A stretch of 64,000 nucleotides of DNA from Aplectana chamaeleonis (taxonomy: Eukaryota > Nematoda > Chromadorea > Rhabditida > Cosmocercidae), in NCBI GenBank assembly GCA_029168955.1, contig JAPDOI010001947.1, positions 1-64,000 on the forward strand, given 5' to 3'. Position numbers and translations under genes: made by a program. The notes under the pieces are model-generated. The model searched no databases. It worked only from the letters and a program-made list of their open reading frames with translations, and was not told where the DNA came from. Shown in pieces: positions 24,001 through 37,089 of this stretch. Numbering within the stretch: position 1 is the stretch's first letter; each line of letters starts with the position of its first letter.

Positions 24001-27000
24001 TGATATTATCAGTTGGTACATCAAATCGCTAAAACACGTTGTAGGCTGTACTTTTCGATGGGAAGGGACTAGGAAAGTGACTAACAAGTTTGTTACTTAC
24101 TGTTTAACATTATCTAATTCACTTATTACACCTTATCATATCAAGTGATATTATCAGTTGGTACATCAAATCGCTAAAACACGTTGTAGGCTGTACTTTT
24201 CAATGGGAAGGGACTAGGAAAGTGACTAGCAAGTTTGTTACTTACTGTTTAACATTAACTGCTTCACTTAATACTGCTCATCATATCAAGTGATATTATC
24301 AGTTGGTACATCAATTCGCTAAAACACGTTGTAGGCTGTACTTTTCGATGGAAAGGGACTAGGAAAGTGACTAACAAGTTTGTTACTTACTGTTTAACAT
24401 TAAGTGCTTCACTTAATACTGCTTATCATATCAAGTGATATTATCAGTTGGTAGATCAATTCGCTAAAACACGTTGTAGGCTGTACTTTTCGATGGGAAG
24501 GGACTAGGAAAGTGACTAACAAGTTTGTTACTTACTGTTTAACATTATCTAATTCACTTTGCTTATCATATCAAGTGATATTATCAGTTGGTACATCAAA
24601 TCGCTAAAACACGTTGTAGGCTGTACTTTTCGATGGAAAGGGACTAGGAAAGTGACTAACAAGTTTGTTACTTACTGTTTAACATTAACTGCTTCACTTA
24701 ATACTGCTTATCATATCAAGTGATATTATCAGTTGGTACATCAAATCGCTAAAACACGTTGTAGGCTGTACTTTTCGATGGGAAGGGACTAGGAAAGTGA
24801 CTAACAAGTTTATTACTTACTGTTTAACATTAACTGCTTCACTTAATACTGCTTATCATATCAAGTGATATTATCAGTTGGTACATTAAATCGCTAAAAC
24901 ACGTTGTAGGCTGTACTTTTCAATGGGAAGGGACTAGGAAAGTGACTAACAAGTTTATTACTTACTGTTTAACATTAACTGCTTCACTTAATACTGCTTA
25001 TCATATCAAGTGATATTATCAGTTGGTACATCAAATCGCTAAAACACGTTGTAGGCTGTACTTTTCGATGGGAAGGGACTAGGAAAGTGACTAACAAGTT
25101 TGTTACTTACTGTTTAACATTATCTGCTTCACTTATTACTGCTTATCATATCAAGTGACATTATCAGTTGGTAGATCAATTCGCTAAAACACGTTGTAGG
25201 CTGTACTTTTCGATGGGAAGGGACTAGGAAAGTGACTAACAAGTTTGTTACTTACTGTTTAACATTAACTGCTTCACTTTACTGCTTATCCTATCAAGTG
25301 ATATTATCAGTTGGTAGATCAAATTGCTAAAACACGTTGTAGGCTGTACTTTTCGATGGGAAGGGACTAGGAAAGTGACTAACAAGTTTATTACTTACTG
25401 TTTAACATCAACTGCTTCACTTATTACTGCTTATCATATCAAGTGATATTATCAGTTGGTAGATCAATTCGCTAAAACACGTTGTAGGCTGTACTTTTCG
25501 ATGGGAAGGGACTAGGAAAGTGACTAACAAGTTTGTTACTTACTGTTTAACAATAACTACTTCACTTATTACTGCTTATCCTATCAAGTGATATTATCAG
25601 TTGGTAGATCAAATTGCTAAAACACGTTGTAGGCTGTACTTTTCGATGGGAAGGGACTAGGAAAGTGACTAACAAGTTTATTACTTACTGTTTAACACTA
25701 ACTACTTCACTTTGCTTATCCTATCAAGTGATATTATCAGTTGGTAGATCAAATTGCTAAAACACGTTGTAGGCTGTACTTTTCGATGGGAAGGGACTAG
25801 GAAAGTGACTAACAAGTTTATTACTTACTGTTTAACATCAACTGCTTCACTTATTACTGCTTATCATATCAAGTGATATTATCAGTTGGTAGATCAATTC
25901 GCTAAAACACGTTGTAGGCTGTACTTTTCGATGGAAAGGGACTAGGAAAGTGACTAACAAGTTTGTTACTTACTGTTTAACATCAACTGCTTCACTTATT
26001 ACTGCTTATCATATCAAGTGATATTATCAGTTGGTAGATCAATTCGCTAAAACACGTTGTAGGCTGTACTTTTCGACGGAAAGGGACTAGGAAAGTGACT
26101 AACAAGTTTATTACTTACTGTTTAACATCAACTGCTTCACTTATTACTGCTTATCATATCAAGTGATATTATCAGTTGGTAGATCAATTCGCTAAAACAC
26201 GTTGTAGGCTGTACTTTTCGATGGAAAGGGACTAGGAAAGTGACTAACAAGTTTGTTACTTACTGTTTAACACTAACTACTTCACTTTGCTTATCCTATC
26301 AAGTGATATTATCAGTTGGTAGATCAAATTGCTAAAACACGTTGTAGGCTGTACTTTTCGATGGGAAGGGACTAGGAAAGTGACTAACAAGTTTATTACT
26401 TACTGTTTAACATCAACTGCTTCACTTATTACTGCTTATCATATCAAGTGATATTATCAGTTGGTAGATCAATTCGCTAAAACACGTTGTAGGCTGTACT
26501 TTTCGATGGGAAGGGACTAGGAAAGTGACTAACAAGTTTGTTACTTACTGTTTAACACTAACTACTTCACTTTGCTTATCATATCAAGTGATATCATCAG
26601 TTGGTACATCAGTTCGCTAAAACACGTTGTAGGCTGTACTTTTCGACGGAAAGGGACTAGGAAAGTGACTAACAAGTTTATTACTTACTGTTTAACATCA
26701 ACTGCTTCACTTATTACTGCTTATCATATCAAGTGATATTATCAGTTGGTAGATCAATTCGCTAAAACACGTTGTGGGCTGTACTTTTCGATGGAAAGGG
26801 ACTAGGAAAGTGACTAACAAGTTTGTTACTTACTGTTTAACACTAACTACTTCACTTTGCTTATCCTATCAAGTGATATTATCAGTTGGTAGATCAAATC
26901 GCTAAAACACGTTGTAGGCTGTACTTTTCGATGGGAAGGGACTAGGAAAGTGACTAACAAGTTTATTACTTACTGTTTAACATCAACTGCTTCACTTATT

Positions 27001-30000
27001 ACTGCTTATCATATCAAGTGATATTATCAGTTGGTAGATCAATTCGCTAAAACACGTTGTAGGCTGTACTTTTCGATGGGAAGGGACTAGGAAAGTGACT
27101 AACAAGTTTGTTACTTACTGTTTAACATTATCTAATTCACTTTGCTTATCATATCAAGTGATATTATCAGTTTTTACATCAATTCGCTAAAACACGTTGT
27201 AGGCTGTACTTTTCGACGGAAAGGGACTAGGAAAGTGACTAACAAGTTTGTTACTTACTGTTTAACATTAACTGCTTCACTTAATACTGCTTATCATATC
27301 AAGTGATATTACCAGTTGGTACATCAAATCGCTAAAACACGTTTTAGGCTGTACTTTTCGATGGAAAGGGACTAGGAAAGTGACTAACAAGTTTGTTACT
27401 TACTGTTTAACACTAACTACTTCACTTATTACTGTTTACCACATCATGTGATAACATCAGTTGGTACATCAATTCGCTAAAACACGTTGTAGGCTGTACT
27501 TTTCGACGGAAAGGGACTAGGAAAGTGACTAACAAGTTTATTACTTACTGTTTAACATCAACTGCTTCACTTATTACTGCTTATCATATCAAGTGATATT
27601 ATCAGTTGGTAGATCAATTCGCTAAAACACGTTGTAGGCTGTACTTTTCGATGGAAAGGGACTAGGAAAGTGACTAACAAGTTTGTTACTTACTGTTTAA
27701 CACTAACTACTTCACTTTGCTTATCCTATCAAGTGATATTATCAGTTAGTAGATCAAATCGCTAAAACACGTTGTAGGCTGTACTTTTTGATGGGAAGGG
27801 ACTAGGAAAGTGACTAACAAGTTTGTTACTTACTGTTTAACACTAACTACTTCACTTTGCTTATCCTATCAAGTGATATTATCAGTTGGTAGATCAAATT
27901 GCTAAAACACGTTGTAGGCTGTACTTTTCGATGGGAAGGGATTAGGAAAGTGACTAACAAGTTTATTACTTACTGTTTAACACTAACTACTTCACTTTGC
28001 TTATCCTATCAAGTGATATTATCAGTTGGTAGATCAAATCGCTAAAACACGTTGTAGGCTGTACTTTTCGATGGGAAGGGACTAGGAAAGTGACTAGCAA
28101 GTTTGTTACTTACTGTTTAACATTAACTGCTTCACTTAATACTGCTTATCATATCAAGTGATATCATCAGTTGGTAAATCAAATCGCTAAAACACGTTGT
28201 AGGCTGTACTTTTCGATGGAAAGGGACTAGGAAAGTGACTAACAAGTTTGTTACTTACTGTTTAACACTAACTACTTCACTTTGCTTATCCTATCAAGTG
28301 ATATTATCAGTTGGTAGATCAAATCGCTAAAACACGTTGTAGGCTGTACTTTTCGATGGGAAGGGACTAGGAAAGTGACTAACAAGTTTATTACTTACTG
28401 TTTAACATCAACTGCTTCACTTATTACTGCTTATCATATCAAGTGATATTATCAGTTGGTAGATCAAATCGCTAAAACACGTTGTAGGCTGTACTTTTCG
28501 ATGGGAAGGGACTAGGAAAGTGACTAGCAAGTTTGTTACTTACTGTTTAACATAACTACTTCACTTTGCTTATCACATCAAGTGATATTATCAGTTGGTA
28601 CATCAATTCGCTAAAACACGTTGTAGGCTGTACTTTTCGACGCAAAGGGACTAGGAAAGTGACTAGCAAGTTTGTTACTTACTGTTTAACATTAACTGCT
28701 TCACTTAATACTGCTTATCATATCAAGTGATATTATCAGTTGGTACATCAAATCGCTAAAACACGTTTTAGGCTGTACTTTTCGATGGGAAGGGACTAGG
28801 AAAGTGACTAGCAAGTTTGTTACTTACTGTTTAACATTAACTGCTTCACTTAATACTGCTTATCATATCAAGTGATATCATCAGTTGGTAAATCAAATCG
28901 CTAAAACACGTTGTAGGCTGTACTTTTCGATGGAAAGGGACTAGGAAAGTGACTAACAAGTTTATTACTTACTGTTTAACATCAACTGCTTCACTTATTA
29001 CTGCTTATCATATCAAGTGATATTATCAGTTGGTAGATCAATTCGCTAAAACACGTTGTAGGCTGTACTTTTCGATGGGAAGGGACTAGGAAAGTGACTA
29101 ACAAGTTTGTTACTTACTGTTTAACACTAACTGCTTCACTTATTACTGCTTATCATATCAAGTGATATTATCAGTTGGTAGATCAAATCGCTAAAACACG
29201 TTGTAGGCTGTACTTTTCGATGGGAAGGGACTAGGAAAGTGACTAACAAGTTTATTACTTACTGTTTAACATCAACTGCTTCACTTATTACTGCTTATCA
29301 TATCAAGTGATATTATCAGTTGGTAGATCAATTCGCTAAAACACGTTGTAGGCTGTACTTTTCGATGGGAAGGGACTAGGAAAGTGACTAACAAGTTTGT
29401 TACTTACTGTTTAACATTATCTAATTCACTTTGCTTATCATATCAAGTGATATTATCAGTTTTTACATCAATTCGCTAAAACACGTTGTAGGCTGTACTT
29501 TTCGACGGAAAGGGACTAGGAAAGTGACTAACAAGTTTGTTACTTACTGTTTAACATTAACTGCTTCACTTAATACTGCTTATCATATCAAGTGATATTA
29601 CCAGTTGGTACATCAAATCGCTAAAACACGTTTTAGGCTGTACTTTTCGATGGGAAGGGACTAGGAAAGTGACTAGCAAGTTTGTTACTTACTGTTTAAC
29701 ATTAACTGCTTCACTTAATACTGCTTATCATATCAAGTGATATCATCAGTTGGTAAATCAAATCGCTAAAACACGTTGTAGGCTGTACTTTTCGATGGAA
29801 AGGGACTAGGAAAGTGACTAACAAGTTTGTTACTTACTGTTTAACACTAACTACTTCACTTTGCTGATCATATCAAGTGATATCATCAGTTGGTACATCA
29901 ATTCGCTAAAACACGTTGTAGGCTGTACTTTTCGACGGAAAGGGACTAGGAAAGTGACTAACAAGTTTATTACTTACTGTTTAACATCAACTGCTTCACT

Positions 30001-33000
30001 TATTACTGCTTATCATATCAAGTGATATTATCAGTTGGTAGATCAAATCGCTAAAACACGTTGTAGGCTGTACTTTTCGATGGGAAGGGACTAGGAAAGT
30101 GACTAACAAGTTTGTTACTTACTGTTTGACATTAACTACTTCACTTTGCTTATCACATCAAGTGATATTATCAGTTGATAGATCAAATCGCTAAAACACG
30201 TTGTAGGCTGTACTTTTCGATGGGAAGGGACTAGGAAAGTGACTAACAAATTTGTTACTTACTGTTTAACATTAACTGCTTCACTTATTACTGCTTATCG
30301 TATCAAGTGATATTATCAGTTGGTAGATCAAATCGCTAAAACACGTTGTAGGCTGTACTTTTTGATGGGAAGGGACTAGGAAAGTGACTAACAAGTTTGT
30401 TACTTACTGTTTAACACTAACTACTTCACTTTGCTTATCCTATCAAGTGATATTATCAGTTGGTAGATCAAATTGCTAAAACACGTTGTAGGCTGTACTT
30501 TTCGATGGGAAGGGATTAGGAAAGTGACTAACAAGTTTATTACTTACTGTTTAACATCAACTGCTTCACTTATTACTGCTTATCATATCAAGTGATATTA
30601 TCAGTTGGTAGATCAATTCGCTAAAACACGTTGTGGGCTGTACTTTTCGATGGAAAGGGACTAGGAAAGTGACTAACAAGTTTGTTACTTACTGTTTAAC
30701 ACTAACTACTTCACTTTGCTTATCCTATCAAGTGATATTATCAGTTGGTAGATCAAATCGCTAAAACACGTTGTAGGCTGTACTTTTCGATGGGAAGGGA
30801 CTAGGAAAGTGACTAACAAGTTTATTACTTACTGTTTAACATCAACTGCTTCACTTATTACTGCTTATCATATCAAGTGATATTATCAGTTGGTAGATCA
30901 ATTCGCTAAAACACGTTGTAGGCTGTACTTTTCGATGGGAAGGGACTAGGAAAGTGACTAACAAGTTTGTTACTTACTGTTTAACATTATCTAATTCACT
31001 TTGCTTATCATATCAAGTGATATTAGCACTGTTAACATCAATTAGCTAAAACACGTTGTAGGCTGTACTTTTCGACGGAAAGGGACTAGGAAAGTGACTA
31101 ACAAGTTTGTTACTTACTGTTTAACATTAACTGCTTCACTTAATACTGCTTATCATATCAAGTGATATTACCAGTTGGTACATCAAATCGCTAAAACACG
31201 TTTTAGGCTGTACTTTCGATGGGAAGGGACTAGAAAGTGACTAGCAAGTTTGTTACTTACTGTTTAACATTAATTGCTTCACTTATTACTGCTTATCATA
31301 TCAAGTGATATTATCAGTTGGTAAATCAAATCGCTAAAACACGTTGTAGGCTGTACTTTTCGATCAGTGACTAACAAGTTTGTTACTTACTGTTTAACAC
31401 TCACTTATTACTGCTTATCATATCAAGTGATATTATCAGTTTGGATCAAATCGATAAAACACGTTGTAGACTGTACTTTTCGATGGGAAGGGACTAGGAA
31501 AGTGACTAACAAGTTTGTTACTTACTGTTTAATATTAACTGCTTCACTTATTACTGCTTATCATATCAAGTGATATTATCAGTTGGTAGATCAATTCGCT
31601 AAAACACGTTGTAGGCCGTACTTTTCGATGGGAAGGGACTAGGAAAGTGACTAACAAGTTTGTTACTTACTGTTTAACATTAACTGCTTCACTTTGCTTA
31701 TCATATCAAGTGATATTATCAGTTGGTAAATCAAATCGCTAAAACACGTTGTAGGCTGTACTTTTCGATGGGAAGGGACTAGGAAAGTGACTAACAAGTT
31801 TGTTACTTACTGTTTAACACTAACTACTTCACTTTGCTTATCATATCAAGTGATATTATCAGTTGGTAAATCAAATCGCTAAAACACGTTGTAGGCTGTA
31901 CTTTTCGATGGGAAGGGACTAGGAAAGTGACTAACAAGTTTGTTACTTACTGTTTAACACTAACTACTTCACTTTGCTTATCATATAAAGTGATATCATC
32001 AGTTGGTAAATCAAATCGCTAAAACACGTTGTAGGCTGTACTTTTCGATGGGAAGGAACTAGGAAAGTGACTAACAAGTTTGTTACTTACTGTTTAACAC
32101 TAACTACTTCACTTTGCTTATCATATCAAGTGATATCATCAGTTGGTAGATCAATTCGCTAAAACACGTTGTAGGCCGTACTTTTTGATGGGAAGGGACT
32201 AGGAAAGTGACTAACAAGTTTGTTACTTATTCCTTAACACTAACTACTTCACTTTGCTTATCATATCAAGTGATATTGTCAGTTGGTACATCAAATCGAT
32301 AAAACACGTTGTAGACTGTACTTTTCGATGGGAAGGGACTAGGAAAGTGACTAACAAGTTTATTACTTACTGTTTAATATTAACTGCTTCACTTATTACT
32401 GCTTATCATATCAAGTGATATTATCAGTTGGTAGATCAATTCGCTAAAACACGTTGTAGGCTGTACTTTTCGATGGGAAGGGACTAGGAAAGTGACTAAC
32501 AAGTTTATTACTTACTGTTTAATATTAACTGCTTCACTTATTACTGCTTATCATATCAAGTGATATTATCAGTTGGTAGATCAATTCGCTAAAACACGTT
32601 GTAGGCTGTACTTTTCGATGGGAAGGGACTAGGAAAGTGACTAACAAGTTTATTACTTACTGTTTAATATTAACTGCTTCACTTATTACTGCTTATCATA
32701 TCAAGTGATATTATCAGTTGGTAGATCAATTCGCTAAAACACGTTGTAGGCTGTACTTTTCGATGGGAAGGGACTAGGAAAGTGACTAACAAGTTTGTTA
32801 CTTACTGTTTAACATTACTATTTCACTTATTACTGCTTATCATATCAAGTGATATTATCAGTTGGTACATCAAATCGCTAAAACACGTTGTAGGCTGTAC
32901 TTTTCGATGGGAAGGGACTAGGAAAGTGACCAACAAGTTTGTTACTTACTGTTTAACATTAACTGCTTCACTTAATACTGCTTATCATATCAAGTGATAT

Positions 33001-35219
33001 TATCAGTTGGTAGATCAAATCGCTAAAACACGTTGTAGGCTGTACTTTTCGATGGGAAGGGACTAGGAAAGTGACTAACAAGTTTATTACTTACTGTTTA
33101 ACATTAACTGCTTCACTTATTACTGCTTATCATATCAAGTGATATTATCAGTTGGTAGATCAAATCGCTGAAACACGTTGTAGGCTGTACTTTTCGATGG
33201 GAAGGGACTAGGAAAGTGACTAACAAGTTTATAATTTACTGTTTAACATCAACTGCTTCACTTATTACTGCTTATCATATCAAGTGATATTATCAGTTGG
33301 TAGATCAATTCGCTAAAACACGTTGTAGGGTGTACTTTTCGATGGGAAGGGACTAGGAAAGTGACTAACAAGTTTGTTACTTACTGTTTAACATTAACTA
33401 CTTCACTTTGCTTATCACATCAAGTGATATTATCAGTTGGTAAATCAAATCGCTAAAACACGTTGTAGGCTGTACTTTTCGATGGGAAGGGACTAGGAAA
33501 GTGACTAACAAGTTTGTTACTTACTGTTTAACACTAACTACTTGACTTTGCTTATCATATAAAGTGATATCATCAGTTGGTAAATCAAATCGCTAAAACA
33601 CGTTGTAGGCTGTACTTTTCGATGGGAAGGGACTAGGAAAGTGACTAACAAGTTTGTTACTTACTGTTTAACACTAACTACTTCACTTACTACTGCTTAT
33701 CATATCAAGTGACATTATCAGCTGGTAAATCAAATCGCTAAAACACGTTTTAGGCTGTACTTTTCGATGGAAAGGGACTAGGAAAGTGACTAACAAGTTT
33801 GTTACTTACTGTTTAACACTAACTACTTCACTTTGCTGATCATATCAAGTGATATCATCAGTTGGTACATCAATTCGCTAAAACACGTTGTAGGCTGTAC
33901 TTTTCGACGGAAAGGGACTAGGAAAGTGACTAACAAGTTTATTACTTACTGTTTAACATCAACTGCTTCACTTATTACTGCTTATCATATCAAGTGATAT
34001 TATCAGTTGGTAGATCAATTCGCTAAAACACGTTGTAGGCTGTACTTTTCGATGGAAAGGGACTAGGAAAGTGACTAACAAGTTTGTTACTTACTGTTTA
34101 ACACTAACTACTTCACTTTGCTTATCCTATCAAGTGATATTATCAGTTAGTAGATCAAATCGCTAAAACACGTTGTAGGCTGTACTTTTTGATGGGAAGG
34201 GACTAGGAAAGTGACTAACAAGTTTATTACTTACTGTTTAACATCAACTGCTTCACTTATTACTGCTTATCATATCAAGTGATATTATCAGTTGGTAGAT
34301 CAATTCGCTAAAACACGTTGTAGGCTGTACTTTTCGATGGAAAGGGACTAGGAAAGTGACTAACAAGTTTGTTACTTACTGTTTAACACTAACTACTTCA
34401 CTTTGCTTATCCTATCAAGTGATATTATCAGTTGGTAGATCAAATTGCTAAAACACGTTGTAGGCTGTACTTTTCGATGGGAAGGGACTAGGAAAGTGAC
34501 TAACAAGTTTATTACTTACTGTTTAACATCAACTGCTTCACTTATTACTGCTTATCATATCAAGTGATATTATCAGTTGGTAGATCAATTCGCTAAAACA
34601 CGTTGTAGGCTGTACTCTTCGATGGGAAGGGACTAGGAAAGTGACTAACAAGTTTGTTACTTACTGTTAAACACTAACTACTTCACTTTGCTTATCATAT
34701 CAAGTGATATCATCAGTTGGTACATCAGTTCGCTAAAACACGTTGTAGGCTGTACTTTTCGACGGAAAGGGACTAGGAAAGTGACTAACAAGTTTGTTAC
34801 TTACTGTTTAACATTAACTAATTCACTTTGCTTATCATATCAAGTGATATTATCAGTTGGTAGATCAATTCGCTTAAACACGTTTTAGGCTGTACTTTTC
34901 GATGGGAAGGGACTAGGAAAGTGACTAGCAAGTTTATTACTTACTGTTTAACATTAACTACTTCAATTTGCTTATCATATCAAGTGATATTATCAGTTGG
35001 CAGATCAAATCGCTAAAACACGTACTTTTTCGTAGAGAAGGGACAAGGGAAGTGACTAACAAGTCTGTGACTCACTGTTTACCATTGATTCCTATTTTTT
35101 CCTGCTTATCATATCAAGTGATATTATCAGTTGGTAGATCAAATCGACAAAACACGTTGTAGGCTGTACTTTTTCGTAGGGTAGGGACTGTGGAAGTGAC
35201 TAAAAAGTTTGTTACTTTC
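21073..35219 (+). repeat. 145-bp satellite, block 3
   Basis: About 98 monomers, same orientation as the other blocks. From about 25,100 onward, monomer types (ATCAACTGCTTC-145, CTAACTACTTC-140, TCGACGG variants) repeat in similar orders, suggesting higher-order structure. Monomers at 31,200-31,450 have small deletions. The last two monomers (about 34,960-35,219) are strongly diverged (TTTTTCGTAGAGAAGG), as expected at an array edge. Confidence 0.97.
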
Positions 35220-35220
35220 T

Positions 35221-35272
35221 GATGACGTCATCAAAGTGCATGGGGCATGTGATGACGTCATCAGGACGTCGA
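35221..35272. promoter_or_regulatory. Two CRE-like palindromes at satellite edge
   Basis: GATGACGTCATC occurs twice, at about 35,221 and 35,251, each containing the full cAMP-response palindrome TGACGTCA, with a further GACGTC just after the second. They sit exactly at the satellite boundary, followed by a GCGCGC-rich stretch. They could bind bZIP factors; nothing shows that they are used. Confidence 0.35.
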
Positions 35273-35400
35273 CGAAAGAGAGTCGCGCGTCATTTGTAGC
35301 GCGCGCAACAAGTCATTTACTTACTGATTGTCATAGCCATCCATGCTATTTGGAAAATATTGAAGATTTTCAGAGATATTACTTCGTAATATCAAGAAAA

Positions 35401-36036
35401 AGTGAACAATTCTATCAAAAAGGGGACTTGCAAGCGAAAGAGGTTTGGTTGGCGTCAGAAACGTTCCAACAAAAAGTGAACAATAGGCAGGTAGAATGAG
35501 GAGAGTCAACAAAAAGTGAACAATACTCTCTGAGACTGATTTTCTTGGCCTATACTTCTTAACAGCGAAAACAAACCGTTGTGGTATTTTTACGAGGAAG
35601 AGTTTAGTGTTTTCGGAAAAAGGGCTTCTATTCGGTTCACGAAATTTTACGGGAATACTCTTGCTCAATGCTGTAATTCTATTCTAAAGTTTCGCTTTTT
35701 TTTACAACTAGACCTAACCGTCTGTATAGGTCTTTACGACATCATCTTCTATTCTGATGGTAAGTATTAGGTTTGCATGCATATACCTTTTAACGGTTCT
35801 CGCGTAGTCAGGGCTATTTTTGGAACCAGAAAGTGTTTCCGCGTAGAACACCGCAACGGTTTGTTTTCGCTGTTAAGAAGTATAGGCCAAGAAAATCAGT
35901 CTCAGAGAGTATTGTTCACTTTTTGTTGACTCTCCTCATTCTACTTGCCTATTGTTCACTTTTTTGTTGGAACGTTTCTGACGCCAACCAAACCTCTTTC
36001 GCTTGGAAGTCCCCTTTTTGATAGTTCATCATTCAC
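35401..36036. mobile_element. Foldback element with ~185-bp arms
   Basis: Bases 35,401-35,584 are almost exactly the reverse complement of 35,850-36,036, enclosing a loop of about 265 bp. The arms carry several AAAAAGTGAACAAT words. The high arm identity implies recent origin or gene conversion, and a transcript would form a long hairpin. No transposase and no clear target-site duplication were identified. Short open frames across it are not genes. Confidence 0.85.
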
Positions 36037-36143
36037 TTTGACCGAGGTGCTCTGGCCTTGTTCAGTTTCTCGCTTTTCCAAAGATTGGCTAAATCATTCT
36101 GCCGTTTCCGAGTGCGAAATACTGAAACTTTGTCTTGCTCTTA

Positions 36144-36527
36144 GGCCATTGTTATACCAAAGGTTTGCGACCGCGACAGGTGCGGTTAACTGTTACAAAT
36201 CGTGTCGGGACCAGACCGACACAGTAGAAAAATGCTGTGGCAAGAACAGTTTGCAGCACCTGTCGCGGTCGCTAGCTCGAAAGGGGATGTCATGCCTGAA
36301 ATGTGGAAACCGCGCGGTAATCGGTCGCTGTCGCGGCTGTCCGTCGCAGTGCAGTGCACTGCGACGATTGTCAGCGACAGCGACCCAGCCAAATCCAGCA
36401 TCGTGCCGTGTTTCTTGGCCCTGAGCGACAGCGACGGCTGGCCCTCAGCGACGGCTGGCCCTCAGCGACAGCGACGTAGCAGTGCTCTGCGAGCGCGACA
36501 GGCCTGTCGTGGGGTATAACAATGGCC
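36144..36527. mobile_element. Harbinger-like MITE H1 (TTA target)
   Basis: The termini GGCCATTGTTATACC (36,144) and GGTATAACAATGGCC (ending 36,527) are perfect 15-bp inverted repeats. They are flanked by TTA at 36,141-36,143 and 36,528-36,530. A TWA 3-bp duplication and GG-starting ends fit PIF/Harbinger elements. The interior is rich in CGACAGCGAC-type words; no coding frame. Confidence 0.8.
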
Positions 36528-36691
36528 TTAAAGCATATCAAAACTGCATCCGGAATCTGAATGGAAGGTGGTCAATTCCGTGTTAGGTGCAACATATTGA
36601 ATTTCGCTTCAACTTTGCGAGACAGTTTTACATATCGCCTGTGTTTGCCGTAAATTTAGCTCATGGGGTAGCAGTTTGTGTGCATTCACAG

Positions 36692-36753
36692 CTGATCGCT
36701 ATCTGTTGGCCGCCTATAAATCGGCTTCCTTTCGTTCAAAGAGTGAACATATG
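36692..36753 (+). CDS. Possible upstream exon of dnc-2 (weak)
   Basis: Bounded by a TTCACAG acceptor and an ATG/GTAAAT donor. The 62-bp exon would enter with 2 nt of a split codon and leave in phase 0, which is the phase the next exon at 36,939 needs. Its peptide (DRYLLAAYKSASF...) does not obviously match dynamitin, so it may be chance. Confidence 0.2.
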
Positions 36754-36938
36754 GTAAATAGGTCTGCTCTATCGTCATCGCTGAGTTCCTTATCTTCGTC
36801 CATTCTACTTTGGTGACATCTGCTTTTTGCCGACTGAAGGCAGTATGCGGCTTAAGTGATATGCTGTTTGAAGTAGTCTTAAATCATTGACCACTACTTC
36901 CATTTAGAGCCGCTGTATCGCTAGAATGCATAATTCAG

Positions 36939-37089
36939 GTAGATGATAAAAGACAAAAGTCGGTGGATGGTGAAATGGAAACAAAGATTAATGAGTTATT
37001 GGAGCTCATGAGCAAATGGGACGTTGCTTGTGCTGCACTGCCCAGTAATTTGAAGAAACTTCAAGGACTTCATCGTCTTCATGAGCAAG
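36939..37089 (+). CDS. dnc-2: dnc-2 exon a
   Basis: 151 bp, entered in phase 0 after AATTCAG and ending with one base of a split codon before GTTCTT. Encodes VDDKRQKSVD through LHRLHEQ. No stop in frame. Confidence 0.8.

Noticed and set aside
2966..35219. CRISPR array interpretation of the regular repeats
   Set aside because: Whole 145-bp units repeat without unique spacers, in a eukaryotic context.
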